Assembly: GCF_001905345.1 (NCBI RefSeq)
Contig: NZ_LFBV01000001.1
Span: 1,065,321-1,129,320 of the forward strand
Origin: Streptomyces uncialis
GTDB taxonomy: Bacteria > Actinomycetota > Actinomycetes > Streptomycetales > Streptomycetaceae
DNA length: 64,000 nt
Direction of reading: 5' to 3'
Below the pieces are notes generated by a model. It made no database searches, had not been told where the DNA came from, and worked only from the letters and a program-made list of their open reading frames with translations. Position numbers and translations under genes: made by a program. Shown piece by piece: positions 39,160 through 46,847 of the stretch (position 1 is its first letter; every line of letters begins with the position of its first letter).

Positions 39160-40137
39160 CTACGACTGCTCGTCGAACAGGCTCGTCACCGAACCGTCCT
39201 GGAACACCTCACGCACCGCACGCGCGATCGTCGGCGCGATCGACAGCACCGTGATCTTGTCCAGCTCCAGCTCGTTCGGCGTCGGCAGCGTGTCCGTCAG
39301 CACGAACTCGCTCACCTTCGAATTCTTCAACCGGTCCGCCGCCGGACCCGACAGCACACCATGCGTCGCCGTCACGATCACGTCCTCCGCGCCATGCGCG
39401 TACAACGCGTCCGCCGCCGCACAGATCGTGCCACCCGTGTCGATCATGTCGTCGACCAGGACACACACCCGGCCCTTCACATCACCGACGACCTCGTGCA
39501 CGGTGATCTGATTCGCCACGTCCTTGTCACGACGCTTGTGCACGATCGCCAGCGGCGCGCCCAACCGGTCGCACCAGCGATCCGCCACCCGCACCCGGCC
39601 CGCGTCCGGCGACACCACGGTCAGCTTCGACCGGTCCACCTTCGCACCCACGTAGTCCGCCAGGATCGGCAGCGCGAACAGATGATCCACCGGACCGTCG
39701 AAGAACCCCTGGATCTGATCCGTGTGCAGATCCACCGCCAGAATGCGGTCCGCACCCGCCGTCTTCATCAGATCCGCGATCAGCCGCGCCGAGATCGGCT
39801 CCCGCCCGCGGTGCTTCTTGTCCTGCCGCGCATACCCGTAGAACGGCACGATCACGGTGATGCTCCGCGCCGACGCCCGCTTCAACGCGTCGATCATGAT
39901 CAACTGCTCCATGACCCACTTGTTGATCGGAGCCGTGTGGCTCTGGATCAGGAACGCGTCCGCACCACGCGCCGACTCCTGATACCGCACATAGATCTCA
40001 CCATTGGCAAAATCAAAAGCCTTCGTCGGAACGATCCCGACCCCCAGCTGATGAGCGACCTGCTCCGCCAACTCAGGGTGAGCGCGGCCGGAGAAGAGCA
40101 TCAATTTCTTCTCGCCGGTCGTCTTGATCCCGGTCAC
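39160..40137 (-). CDS. prs: Ribose-phosphate pyrophosphokinase (PRPP synthase)
   Basis: Makes PRPP from ribose-5-phosphate and ATP for nucleotide, His and Trp synthesis. 325 aa. MLFSGRAHPELAEQVAHQLG, PFYGYARQDKKHRGREPISAR flexible loop, VDLHTDQIQGFFDGPVDHL metal/regulatory region, and PRPP loop VLVDDMIDTGGTI (~230). GTG at 40137 behind GAGGAG; longer frames extend into the glmU gap. 139 bp downstream of glmU, probably one operon glmU-prs. Confidence 0.96.
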   Translation of the reverse strand: MTGIKTTGEKKLMLFSGRAHPELAEQVAHQLGVGIVPTKAFDFANGEIYVRYQESARGADAFLIQSHTAPINKWVMEQLIMIDALKRASARSITVIVPFYGYARQDKKHRGREPISARLIADLMKTAGADRILAVDLHTDQIQGFFDGPVDHLFALPILADYVGAKVDRSKLTVVSPDAGRVRVADRWCDRLGAPLAIVHKRRDKDVANQITVHEVVGDVKGRVCVLVDDMIDTGGTICAAADALYAHGAEDVIVTATHGVLSGPAADRLKNSKVSEFVLTDTLPTPNELELDKITVLSIAPTIARAVREVFQDGSVTSLFDEQS

Positions 40138-40276
40138 AGCACAGTCTCCTCGACGTGTTTCGCGGCTGCCGCACCCGTCAGCGTCCCTCAGCGACGAGTC
40201 AGCCGAATCAATGACCCAATCCAGCGGAATGAGTGCACCTATCACGGTACGCCGTGTCGGACGCACCCGTTTCCGG

Positions 40277-41725
40277 TCAGCTTTCGCCACCGGCCTCCCG
40301 GGCAGCCGACTCCGCGGCCTTCGCCGCCGCGCTCCCCGGACGCTTCCGCGCCACCCAACCCTCGATATTCCGCTGCTGGCCACGGGCCACCGCCAGTGAA
40401 CCGGGCGGCACATCCTTCGTGATCACCGACCCCGCGGCCGTATAAGCCCCGTCCCCGACCGTGACAGGCGCCACAAACATGTTGTCCGAACCCGTACGGC
40501 AATGGGACCCCACAGTCGTGTGGTGTTTGTCCCGCCCGTCGTAGTTCACGAACACGCTCGCCGCACCGATGTTCGTGAAGTCACCGATCGTCGCATCACC
40601 CACATACGACAAATGGGGCACCTTCGTCCCCTCACCCAACGACGCGTTCTTCAACTCCACATACGTACCCGCCTTCGACCGCGGACCCAGCACCGAACCC
40701 GGCCGCAGATACGCGAACGGCCCCACCGAAGCCCCCGCACCCACCACAGCGCCCACGGCCACCGAATTGTCCACCCGCGCCCCCGCGCCGACCTCCGTGT
40801 CCGTCAGCCGCGCGTTCGGACCCACCTCGGCACCCTCACCCACCGACGACGCACCCAGCAACTGCGTCCCCGGATGCACCACCGCGTCCCGCCCGAACGA
40901 CACCGACACATCCACCCACGTCGACAACGGATCCATCACCGTCACCCCCGCCAGCATCGCCCGCTCCAGCAACCGGTCGTTCAGGATCCGACGCGCCTGC
41001 GCCAACTGCACCCGGTTGTTGATCCCCGCGATCTCCCGGTGATCCCCCGCCACCGACGCACCCACCCGATGCCCCGCGCCCCGCAGGATCCCCAGCACAT
41101 CCGTCAGGTACTCCTCACCCTGACTGTTGTCCGTCCGCACCCGCCCCAGCGCCTCCGCCAGCAACGCGCCGTCGAACGCGAACACCCCCGAATTGATCTC
41201 CCGGACCGCCCGCTGCTCCTCCGACGCGTCCTTGTGCTCCACGATCGCTGTCACCGCGCCCGTCGACGCGTCCCGCACGATCCGCCCGTAACCCGTCGCG
41301 TCCGGCACCACGGCCGTCAGCACCGTCACCGCGTTGCCCTCGGCCGCGTGCGCGTCCGCCAGCTCCCGCAGCGTCTGCCCGGTCAGCAGCGGGGTGTCAC
41401 CACAGACCACGATCACCGTGCCCCCGACGGCCCCGCCCAGCTCCTCCAGGCCCATCCGGACCGCGTGCCCCGTGCCGTTCTGCTCGTGCTGCACGGCCGT
41501 ACGCGTCTGCGGGTCGATCGCCGCGAGGTGCTCCGTCACCTGCTCCCGCGCGTGACCCACCACGACCACCAGCCGCTCCGGCTCCAGCTCGCGGGAGGCG
41601 GCCAGCACATGGCCGACCAGGGAACGGCCGCAGATGTCGTGCAGGACCTTGGGTGTGGCCGACCTCATACGGGTGCCCTCACCCGCTGCGAGTACGACGA
41701 CGGCGGCCGGGCGAATGGTGCTCAC
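40277..41725 (-). CDS. glmU: Bifunctional GlcN-1-P acetyltransferase / GlcNAc-1-P uridyltransferase
   Basis: Two-domain enzyme that makes UDP-GlcNAc for peptidoglycan. 482 aa. N-terminal uridyltransferase: VVVLAAGEGTRMRSATPKVLH (nucleotide loop split over residues ~9-29), QNGTGHAV, CGDTPLL. C-terminal left-handed beta helix from ~255 with hexapeptide repeats and the acetyl-CoA region YDGRDKHHTTVGSH (~375-390) with the acetyltransferase His. The ~25-residue Ala/Glu-rich tail is usual in Streptomyces. GTG start at 41725. The tRNA-Gln gene lies 113 bp upstream on the same strand. Confidence 0.96.
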   Translation of the reverse strand: MSTIRPAAVVVLAAGEGTRMRSATPKVLHDICGRSLVGHVLAASRELEPERLVVVVGHAREQVTEHLAAIDPQTRTAVQHEQNGTGHAVRMGLEELGGAVGGTVIVVCGDTPLLTGQTLRELADAHAAEGNAVTVLTAVVPDATGYGRIVRDASTGAVTAIVEHKDASEEQRAVREINSGVFAFDGALLAEALGRVRTDNSQGEEYLTDVLGILRGAGHRVGASVAGDHREIAGINNRVQLAQARRILNDRLLERAMLAGVTVMDPLSTWVDVSVSFGRDAVVHPGTQLLGASSVGEGAEVGPNARLTDTEVGAGARVDNSVAVGAVVGAGASVGPFAYLRPGSVLGPRSKAGTYVELKNASLGEGTKVPHLSYVGDATIGDFTNIGAASVFVNYDGRDKHHTTVGSHCRTGSDNMFVAPVTVGDGAYTAAGSVITKDVPPGSLAVARGQQRNIEGWVARKRPGSAAAKAAESAAREAGGES

Positions 41726-41838
41726 GGTATGCCCTTCGGCTTCGGTGCGTGGGTTGGACCACCGCAGGATACCGGGGCGTAGGTCACCAGAAATGGGGAC
41801 GGGTCCCGACCATGCGGTCAGGACCCGAACTTCGCAGC

Positions 41839-41909
41839 TCCCGGAGAAGGACTCGAACCCTCATTCAACGGACCAAAACCGTTTGTCCTACCTTTAGACG
41901 ATCCGGGAT
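41839..41909 (-). tRNA. tRNA-Gln (anticodon TTG)
   Basis: On the minus strand the 7-bp acceptor pair is TCCCGGA (41909-41903) / TCCGGGA (41846-41840), discriminator G. D arm GTCT-AAAGGTA-GGAC; anticodon arm AACGG-TTTTGGT-CCGTT with TTG; T arm GAGGG-TTCGAGT-CCTTC. CCA is not encoded. Its 5' end is only 10 bp after the stop of the HTH gene on the same strand, so it may be processed from that mRNA. Confidence 0.95.
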
Positions 41910-41919
41910 AGTCTGCGCG

Positions 41920-42636
41920 CTATGTCCGAGTTCCGTGATCGGTGTCGGTCGAACGCGCAGCCAACACTATGCCGCACCACCAGCCTTCGATGCGACGGTA
42001 TAGGTCAGCCCCGTTCCTGACGTCGACGCGCAGACAGCCGCGATAGCCGTCCTCGGTGTTCTTCCGGTCGGTCGTGGGCTTGTGCCTCTTGAGCGTCGTC
42101 TTGCCGAGCTCCTCGACGGTGATGCCGACCAGGTCGGCCCAGAACCTCTCGGCGGTGGGGATGTCGGCGGACTCGTGGATGTACAAGGAGAACCTGACCC
42201 GCCCGGGTTCCACCCCGACGTGCCGCAGCCAGGCGGTGAACACCTCGATCATCGTCGGGTCGCTGTTCATGAAGGTGACCCGCGCCTGGGGGCGGTACGG
42301 CTTGCTCTTCGTGCCCTCCGCCCAGTACAGACAGACGCCGGCGATGAGCAGCTGCTGATCGGTGAGCGCGCCGATCTCCGCCGTGGCCGCGCTCCGGGTC
42401 CGTTGTCGTTCGGCTTCGCGCAGCCGCATGGTCGGCTCCCAGCGGCGCTTCGCGGCGGCGGACGCCAGTGCCGGGTCGGCGGGGCGCCGTACCGGCTTCG
42501 GCAGGTCGCTCACCCAGAGGGATATCGAGCTCTTGGAGCACTTCAGCTCCGACTGGATCTCGTCGTATGTGAGGCCCTGGCGGCGCAGTTCGCGGGCGCG
42601 TGCGCGCACGGTGGGTTTGGCGTGGGGGTGGGTCAT
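41920..42636 (-). CDS. HTH protein with LAGLIDADG-like C-terminal region
   Basis: 238-aa cytosolic protein, probably DNA-binding. N-terminal HTH (~10-45: RARELRRQGLTYDEIQSE, then CSKSSISLWVSDL). The second half (~95-185) resembles the homing-endonuclease-like fold also recruited in WhiA: LLIAGVCLYWAEGTKS, VTFMNSDPTMIEVFTAWLRHVGV, SLYIHESADI, AERFWADLVGI. The usual acidic catalytic residue region reads YWAEGTK, so Glu is kept. Function unknown. It is not inside an intein or intron but lies just upstream of tRNA-Gln on the same strand, with a palindrome in its promoter gap. ATG start. Confidence 0.7.
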   Translation of the reverse strand: MTHPHAKPTVRARARELRRQGLTYDEIQSELKCSKSSISLWVSDLPKPVRRPADPALASAAAKRRWEPTMRLREAERQRTRSAATAEIGALTDQQLLIAGVCLYWAEGTKSKPYRPQARVTFMNSDPTMIEVFTAWLRHVGVEPGRVRFSLYIHESADIPTAERFWADLVGITVEELGKTTLKRHKPTTDRKNTEDGYRGCLRVDVRNGADLYRRIEGWWCGIVLAARSTDTDHGTRT

Positions 42637-42677
42637 GGCTCCACGATCGTCCGGAATGCGGACGTCCGGGACCGGTT

Positions 42678-42700
42678 CTCGACTGGTTCACCAGTTCGAG
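42678..42700. promoter_or_regulatory. Palindrome in the divergent HTH gene / kinase gap
   Basis: ACTGGT-TC-ACCAGT at 42682-42695 with partly paired CTCG/TCGAG flanks; 42 bp from the HTH gene start. Candidate operator, perhaps for the HTH protein itself. Confidence 0.45.
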
Positions 42701-42802
42701 TGATGTGGTCGATGACCCCTTCCTTTTCGTTACGTGCTGTGAGGAGTCGGGCGCGGAAAACTCCCCGGAAACGCGGTGCCGCGCGCCCGTACGCTGGGGG
42801 AC

Positions 42803-44128
42803 ATGACCACGACGGGGGAAGACCAGCACACGGCCTTGACCGGGCCGTGGTGGTGGGCGCGGCGGCGTAGTGCCGTGCTGGACGCGACGCTCGCGGCGGC
42901 GTCGGCGACGGAGTGTGCGGAGCGGGGGGCGGATTTCGCGCGGGGGGTGGGTCTGCCGGAGGCGCTGGGGCTGCTGCTGGGGGGTGCGGCGGGGACGGTG
43001 CTGCTGGTGCGGCGGCGGTGGCCGGTCGCGGTGGTGCTGGTGGCGATCGCGGTGACGCCGGCGGAGATGGGTTTCCTGCTGAGCGTGGTGGGTCTGTACT
43101 CGCTGGCGGCGTCGGAGCTGCCGCGGCGGATCATCGCGGGGCTGGCGTCGATGTCGTTGCTGGGCGTGCTGATCGTCTCGTATGTGCGGACCACGCAGGA
43201 CGTGGCGTCGGGGGCGTCGACGCTGGGTGACGGTCTGGTGCCGTTCGTGGCCGTGACGATGTCGTTGGGGCTGACGGCTCCGCCGGTGCTGCTGGGGCTG
43301 TATGTGGGGGCGCGGCGGCGGCTGATGGAGAGTCTGCGGGAGCGCGCGGATTCGCTGGAGCGGGAGCTGATGCTGCTCGCGGAGCGTGCGGAGGAGCGTG
43401 CGGAGTGGGCGCGGAGCGAGGAGCGGACGCGGATCGCGCGGGAGATGCACGATGTGGTGGCGCACCGGGTGAGTCTGATGGTGGTGCACGCGGCGGCGTT
43501 GCAGGCGGTGGCGCGGAAGGACCCGGAGAAGGCGGTGCGCAACGCGGCTCTGGTGGGGGACATGGGGCGCCAGGCGTTGAGTGAGCTGCGGGAGATGCTG
43601 GGTGTGCTGCGGACGGCCGACGGGGTGAAGCCGGTGGCGGTGGGCGCGGGTTCGGGTGGTTCGGTGCCGTTGGCGTCGGTGGGGGTGGCGGCGGCTGCCG
43701 CCGCTTCGCGGGCGGCGGGTCAGGTTTCGGAGGGTCCGTCGTTGGCGGATCTGGACGAGTTGGTGGGGCAGTCGCGGGTGGCGGGGATGTCGGTGGTGCT
43801 GTCGGTAGAGGGGGATTTGCGGCGGTATGCGGCAGAGGTGGAGCAGACGGCGTACCGGGTGGTGCAGGAGGCGTTGACGAACGTGCACAAGCACGCGGCG
43901 GGCGCGAAGACGTATGTGCGGTTGGCGCACCGGGGCGCCGAGATCGCGATGCAGGTGGAGAACGAGGCGCCGGTGGCGGTGGACGGTGTGGGGGCCGGGT
44001 TGCCGAGTGGCGGGAACGGTCTGGTGGGGATGCGGGAGCGGGTGGGCGCGCTGGGCGGTGTGTTCGTGTCGGGTCCGACGGACGCGGGGGGTTTCCGGGT
44101 GTCGGCGGTCATCCCTTGCGGGGTGTGA
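42803..44128 (+). CDS. Orphan NarL-type sensor histidine kinase
   Basis: 441-aa membrane kinase. Four or five hydrophobic segments in residues ~50-170 (e.g. VAVVLVAIAVTPAEMGFLL, LVPFVAVTMSLGLTAPPVLL), a coiled region (~175-205), HisKA_3 box REMHDVVAHRVSLMVVHAAAL with the phospho-His (~216), an Ala/Gly-rich linker, then HATPase with N box QEALTNVHKHA and NGLVGMRERVGALGG (~403). Signal unknown, no extracellular domain of size. No response regulator is adjacent, unlike most of this class. ATG after GGGGGAC. Uses mainly G-ending codons, like the island that follows. Confidence 0.9.
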   Translation: MTTTGEDQHTALTGPWWWARRRSAVLDATLAAASATECAERGADFARGVGLPEALGLLLGGAAGTVLLVRRRWPVAVVLVAIAVTPAEMGFLLSVVGLYSLAASELPRRIIAGLASMSLLGVLIVSYVRTTQDVASGASTLGDGLVPFVAVTMSLGLTAPPVLLGLYVGARRRLMESLRERADSLERELMLLAERAEERAEWARSEERTRIAREMHDVVAHRVSLMVVHAAALQAVARKDPEKAVRNAALVGDMGRQALSELREMLGVLRTADGVKPVAVGAGSGGSVPLASVGVAAAAAASRAAGQVSEGPSLADLDELVGQSRVAGMSVVLSVEGDLRRYAAEVEQTAYRVVQEALTNVHKHAAGAKTYVRLAHRGAEIAMQVENEAPVAVDGVGAGLPSGGNGLVGMRERVGALGGVFVSGPTDAGGFRVSAVIPCGV

Positions 44129-44246
44129 CGGGCGCTTGAGGGGTGCGACGGGCGGCCTGCCGGGTGCGGGGCGCGGCGTGGGCGGTGCGGGCGGTGTCGC
44201 CTGTGCCGCCTTTGGTGTCCGTGGGGCCGCTCGTGTCCCCCCTGCT

Positions 44247-44295
44247 GCCGGTGCCCGGTGCCCGGTGCCCGGTGCCGGTGCCGGTGCCGGTGGGG
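44247..44295. repeat. Short tandem repeats (7-bp and 6-bp)
   Basis: GCCCGGT repeated about three times, then GCCGGT about four times, between the convergent kinase and SUKH-3 stop codons; probably slippage-prone, no coding role. Confidence 0.7.
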
Positions 44296-44298
44296 GTG

Positions 44299-44820
44299 TC
44301 AGGTGCTGAGGCGTGGGGGGTGGGTGCCGGTGACGAGGGTGGCGAGGGCGGCGTCGATGGTGGCGCCGAGGTACCAGTCGCCGGTGTGGTCGAGTCCGTA
44401 GACGCGTCCTTCGGTGTCGATGGCGAGCAGGGCCTGGTGGTCGTCGGGGGTTCCGGCGGTGAGTTCCTCGCCGAGCGGGCTGACCTGGGTGCCGAGGGCG
44501 CGGCCGAGGTCGGCGAGGGTGCGGGCGAGGTGGAGGCCGTGCAGGGGGTCGAGGCGTGCGGCGGTGGGGGCGACGGGGCGGCCGGGTCCGGGGGGCATGG
44601 GTCCGGGGGTGAGGTGGAGGCCGCCGAACTCGGCCCAGGCCTCGACGGCGGCGGGGAAGACGGCGTGCTGGTGTCCGCCGGGTGAGGTGTGGGCGCGGAG
44701 GGTGTCGGCCCAGTATTCGGCTTGTTTGATGTCCCAGCGTCCGGGTTCCCATCCCGCCGCGCGCAGGGCGACATCGACGGGGACGGGGAAGCGGGTGGTG
44801 GAGGTCCGGTCGGGGTGCAT
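44299..44820 (-). CDS. SUKH-3 domain immunity-like protein
   Basis: 173 aa, cytosolic. Matches the SUKH-3 (SMI1/KNR4-related) pattern: RFPVPVDVALRAAGWEPGR at the N terminus, then AVEAWAEFGGLHL (~58-70), LGTQVSPLGEE, LLAIDTEGRVYGLDHTGDWYLG (~130-150) and a final LVTG. SUKH proteins are immunity proteins of polymorphic toxins, especially nucleases and deaminases. It follows a YwqJ-type deaminase gene by 213 bp on the same strand, the usual toxin-then-immunity order; specific neutralisation is inference. ATG start. Confidence 0.82.
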   Translation of the reverse strand: MHPDRTSTTRFPVPVDVALRAAGWEPGRWDIKQAEYWADTLRAHTSPGGHQHAVFPAAVEAWAEFGGLHLTPGPMPPGPGRPVAPTAARLDPLHGLHLARTLADLGRALGTQVSPLGEELTAGTPDDHQALLAIDTEGRVYGLDHTGDWYLGATIDAALATLVTGTHPPRLST

Positions 44821-45033
44821 CTGGTGTCTCCGGCGGGTGCCTTGGTGCGGGGGCGTGCGGGTGCGGGTGCGTGGGTGCGGGTGGCGGGTCAGGGCCTGCG
44901 GGTACGGGGGCGGGGGCGGGTACGGGTGTGCGCTCGCGCGCGCGGGTGTTCCGCTCCGTTCGGGGTCGTCCGGTTCATGCCCAGGGGCGGGCCGGTGGCG
45001 GGTGGGCCGGCTGCCCGTGCGTCCGGTGGCGGG

Positions 45034-45549
45034 TCATCCGGTGGTGGGGTCGACGACGCGTACGCCGAAGTGGGCGGTGAGGGCGGTGCAGGCGCGGCAG
45101 GGGTGGGCGAAGGTGCCGTGGAGGGGGTCGTCGTCCTCGCGGATGCGGCGGGTGGTGAGTTTGGCGTTCTTGAGGGCTTTGCGCCCTTCGCCGTTGGTCA
45201 TGGGTCTGCGGCGGGCGCGTTTGGAGCGTTCGCCGTCGGCGGTGGTGAGGTGGCGCGAGATGAGCAGCGTCTCGGCGCAGCGTCCGGTGTACCGGTCCCG
45301 GCGTTCGCTCGTGAGGGTGTCGAGATAGTCCTGTACGAGGGGGTGCAGGGCGGGGGGCCGGTCGCCGCGGGCGGCGGTGCCGGTGAGGGTGGCGCCGCGG
45401 ACGGAGAGTGCGGCGGCGACGGTGGGGAGGATGCCGTCGCGGCGGTGCGCGAGGGTGGGTGTGTGGGGGGTGTGGTCGGTGCTCCAGCCTACGCGGGGGT
45501 CGCCACCGGGGTCGGTGGGTGTGGTGGATGTGCTGGGTGTGGTGCTCAT
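45034..45549 (-). CDS. YwqJ-type deaminase domain protein
   Basis: 171 aa. Thr/Pro-rich lead, then a cytidine-deaminase-like fold with the family residues: CAE in GRCAETLLISRHL (~90) and the zinc Cys pair PCRAC (~150) before TALTAHFGVRVV. YwqJ-related deaminases were described by Iyer and Aravind as toxin tips of polymorphic systems acting on nucleic acids or nucleotides. Here the domain stands alone without signal peptide or delivery domain. Divergent from the WHH/SUKH gene and followed by SUKH-3. ATG 45549; GGGGAGG lies rather far upstream, so the start is moderately sure. Confidence 0.8.
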   Translation of the reverse strand: MSTTPSTSTTPTDPGGDPRVGWSTDHTPHTPTLAHRRDGILPTVAAALSVRGATLTGTAARGDRPPALHPLVQDYLDTLTSERRDRYTGRCAETLLISRHLTTADGERSKRARRRPMTNGEGRKALKNAKLTTRRIREDDDPLHGTFAHPCRACTALTAHFGVRVVDPTTG

Positions 45550-45724
45550 CGTGATGCGGTTTCCCTCCCCGCGGGAGGGTGCCGGCTTGGTCGTCGCCGC
45601 CCCCGCGTGCGGTGTCAGCCTGCCAAACGGGGCTACCGGTGCGGAAGTCGCGGTGGTGTGACACGCGTGTCGTTCGTCTTTGGGTCACGTCGTTGTGACT
45701 GGAGGTCACCGGATCGACGGGTCG

Positions 45725-45753
45725 GTGACCGGTGTTGCGGTTCGGCATAGGCT
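45725..45753 (+). promoter_or_regulatory. Predicted promoter of the WHH/SUKH operon
   Basis: GTGACC (45725-45730), 17-bp spacer, TAGGCT (45748-45753), fitting the housekeeping pattern; start point near 45760, 75 bp before the ATG. Confidence 0.5.
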
Positions 45754-45779
45754 GTTGCCGACCGAGTTCCGTCCGCATC

Positions 45780-45800
45780 GATCACGTACATGATCACGTA
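45780..45800 (+). promoter_or_regulatory. Direct repeats in the leader of the WHH/SUKH operon
   Basis: GATCACGTA at 45780-45788 and 45792-45800, 12 bp apart, flanked by ATCGAT on both sides, in the predicted 5' leader. Candidate operator. Confidence 0.45.
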
Positions 45801-45835
45801 TCGATCCATCCCAGTGCCGCAGGGGGGCAACCGCC

Positions 45836-46840
45836 ATGACGACAGGTCGGCTCGGGCAGCAGACCGCGCCGCCGAACGCGGCGTACGCCGGGCAGGTCGT
45901 GCATTTCCCGGACCCGGTCCGGGCTGCGCGGCATCCTCGGGGGGTGCGGGTGGACGAGAGCGGTTTCCCGGATTTCTCGGCGTTCGCGCGGGCGGCGGCG
46001 GAGATCGCGGAACCGCCCGAGGGTTTCGGCGTCGACGAGTTGCGGTTGACGGACTACGTGTCGGCGAACGCGGTGCTCGCGGCGGAGGGTCATCCGTTGT
46101 GGGAGTCGGTGGCGCCGGTGGCGACACCGCACGGGTGGACGTGGCATCACGTGCCGGGGACGCGGCGGCTGGAGCTGGTGCCGGTCGAGGTGAAGGCGTT
46201 GCTCCGGCATCACGGCGGGCTGGCGACGGCGCCGGTGGATCAGGGCAAGCGCGGCACGCGGCCGTTGCAGGAGACGCGTCCGGCGCATTTCGCGCTGCCG
46301 CGGGGCGCGGCGGCGGTGTCGGAGTCGCAGGTGCTCGCGGTGGAGGAGGACCTGGGGTACCGGTTGCCGGGTTCGTACCGTTCGTTCCTGAAGGCCGCGG
46401 GCGGGTGCGCTCCGGTGGGGGCGGCGCTGGACGCGGAGCTGGGGCTGCTGGTGGACCAGCCGTTCTTCACGGTGCGTGACGAGGCGGCGGTCAATGATCT
46501 CGCGTATGTGAACAAGTGTCTGCGGGATCACCTGACGAAGGACTTCCTCGGGGTCGGTTTCGTGCAGGGTGGTCTGCTGGCGGTGAAGGTGCGGGGCGAG
46601 GCGCCGGGTTCGGTGTGGTTCTGCCCGTACGACGATGCCCGGGACCGGGACGGCTGGTCGGTGGAGGAGCGGGTGCGGCGGTTGCTGCTGCCGTGCGGTG
46701 ACGACTTCGACGGGTTCCTGTCGCGGTTGGCGGGGAGTCCGCCGGAGTTGGAGACGGTGGCGAATCTGATGGTGGACGGCGGGTTCGCGCGGTCGGTCCC
46801 GGTGGGCGGCCAGGGCGTGGGCCCGGCGGCGGGGGAGTGA
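45836..46840 (+). CDS. WHH/HNH-type nuclease-like domain fused to a SUKH-1 domain
   Basis: 334 aa, no signal peptide. Residues ~40-130 resemble WHH-type HNH/EndoVII toxin domains: DESGFPDFSAFAR, VLAAEGHPLWESV, then TPHGWTWHHVPGTRRLELVP and LLRHHGG. The canonical His after LVP (usually in a dLH motif) reads VEVK, so catalysis may be impaired. Residues ~155-300 are SMI1/KNR4 (SUKH-1): VEEDLGYRLPGSYRSFLKAAGG, FLGVGFVQGG, WFCPYDD. Toxin-like and antidote-like modules are thus in one chain. Seven bp before the next gene, surely one operon. ATG after GCAGGGGGG. Confidence 0.78.
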   Translation: MTTGRLGQQTAPPNAAYAGQVVHFPDPVRAARHPRGVRVDESGFPDFSAFARAAAEIAEPPEGFGVDELRLTDYVSANAVLAAEGHPLWESVAPVATPHGWTWHHVPGTRRLELVPVEVKALLRHHGGLATAPVDQGKRGTRPLQETRPAHFALPRGAAAVSESQVLAVEEDLGYRLPGSYRSFLKAAGGCAPVGAALDAELGLLVDQPFFTVRDEAAVNDLAYVNKCLRDHLTKDFLGVGFVQGGLLAVKVRGEAPGSVWFCPYDDARDRDGWSVEERVRRLLLPCGDDFDGFLSRLAGSPPELETVANLMVDGGFARSVPVGGQGVGPAAGE

Positions 46841-46847
46841 GTTCTCG

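Noticed and set aside
41830..41910. Integration site of a mobile island at tRNA-Gln
   Set aside because: No integrase, no duplicated tRNA 3' end noticed, and both sides are core genes.
44689..45750. Plus-strand frames opposite SUKH-3 and the deaminase
   Set aside because: Gly/Val/Arg-rich shadows; the minus strand carries recognisable domain motifs.
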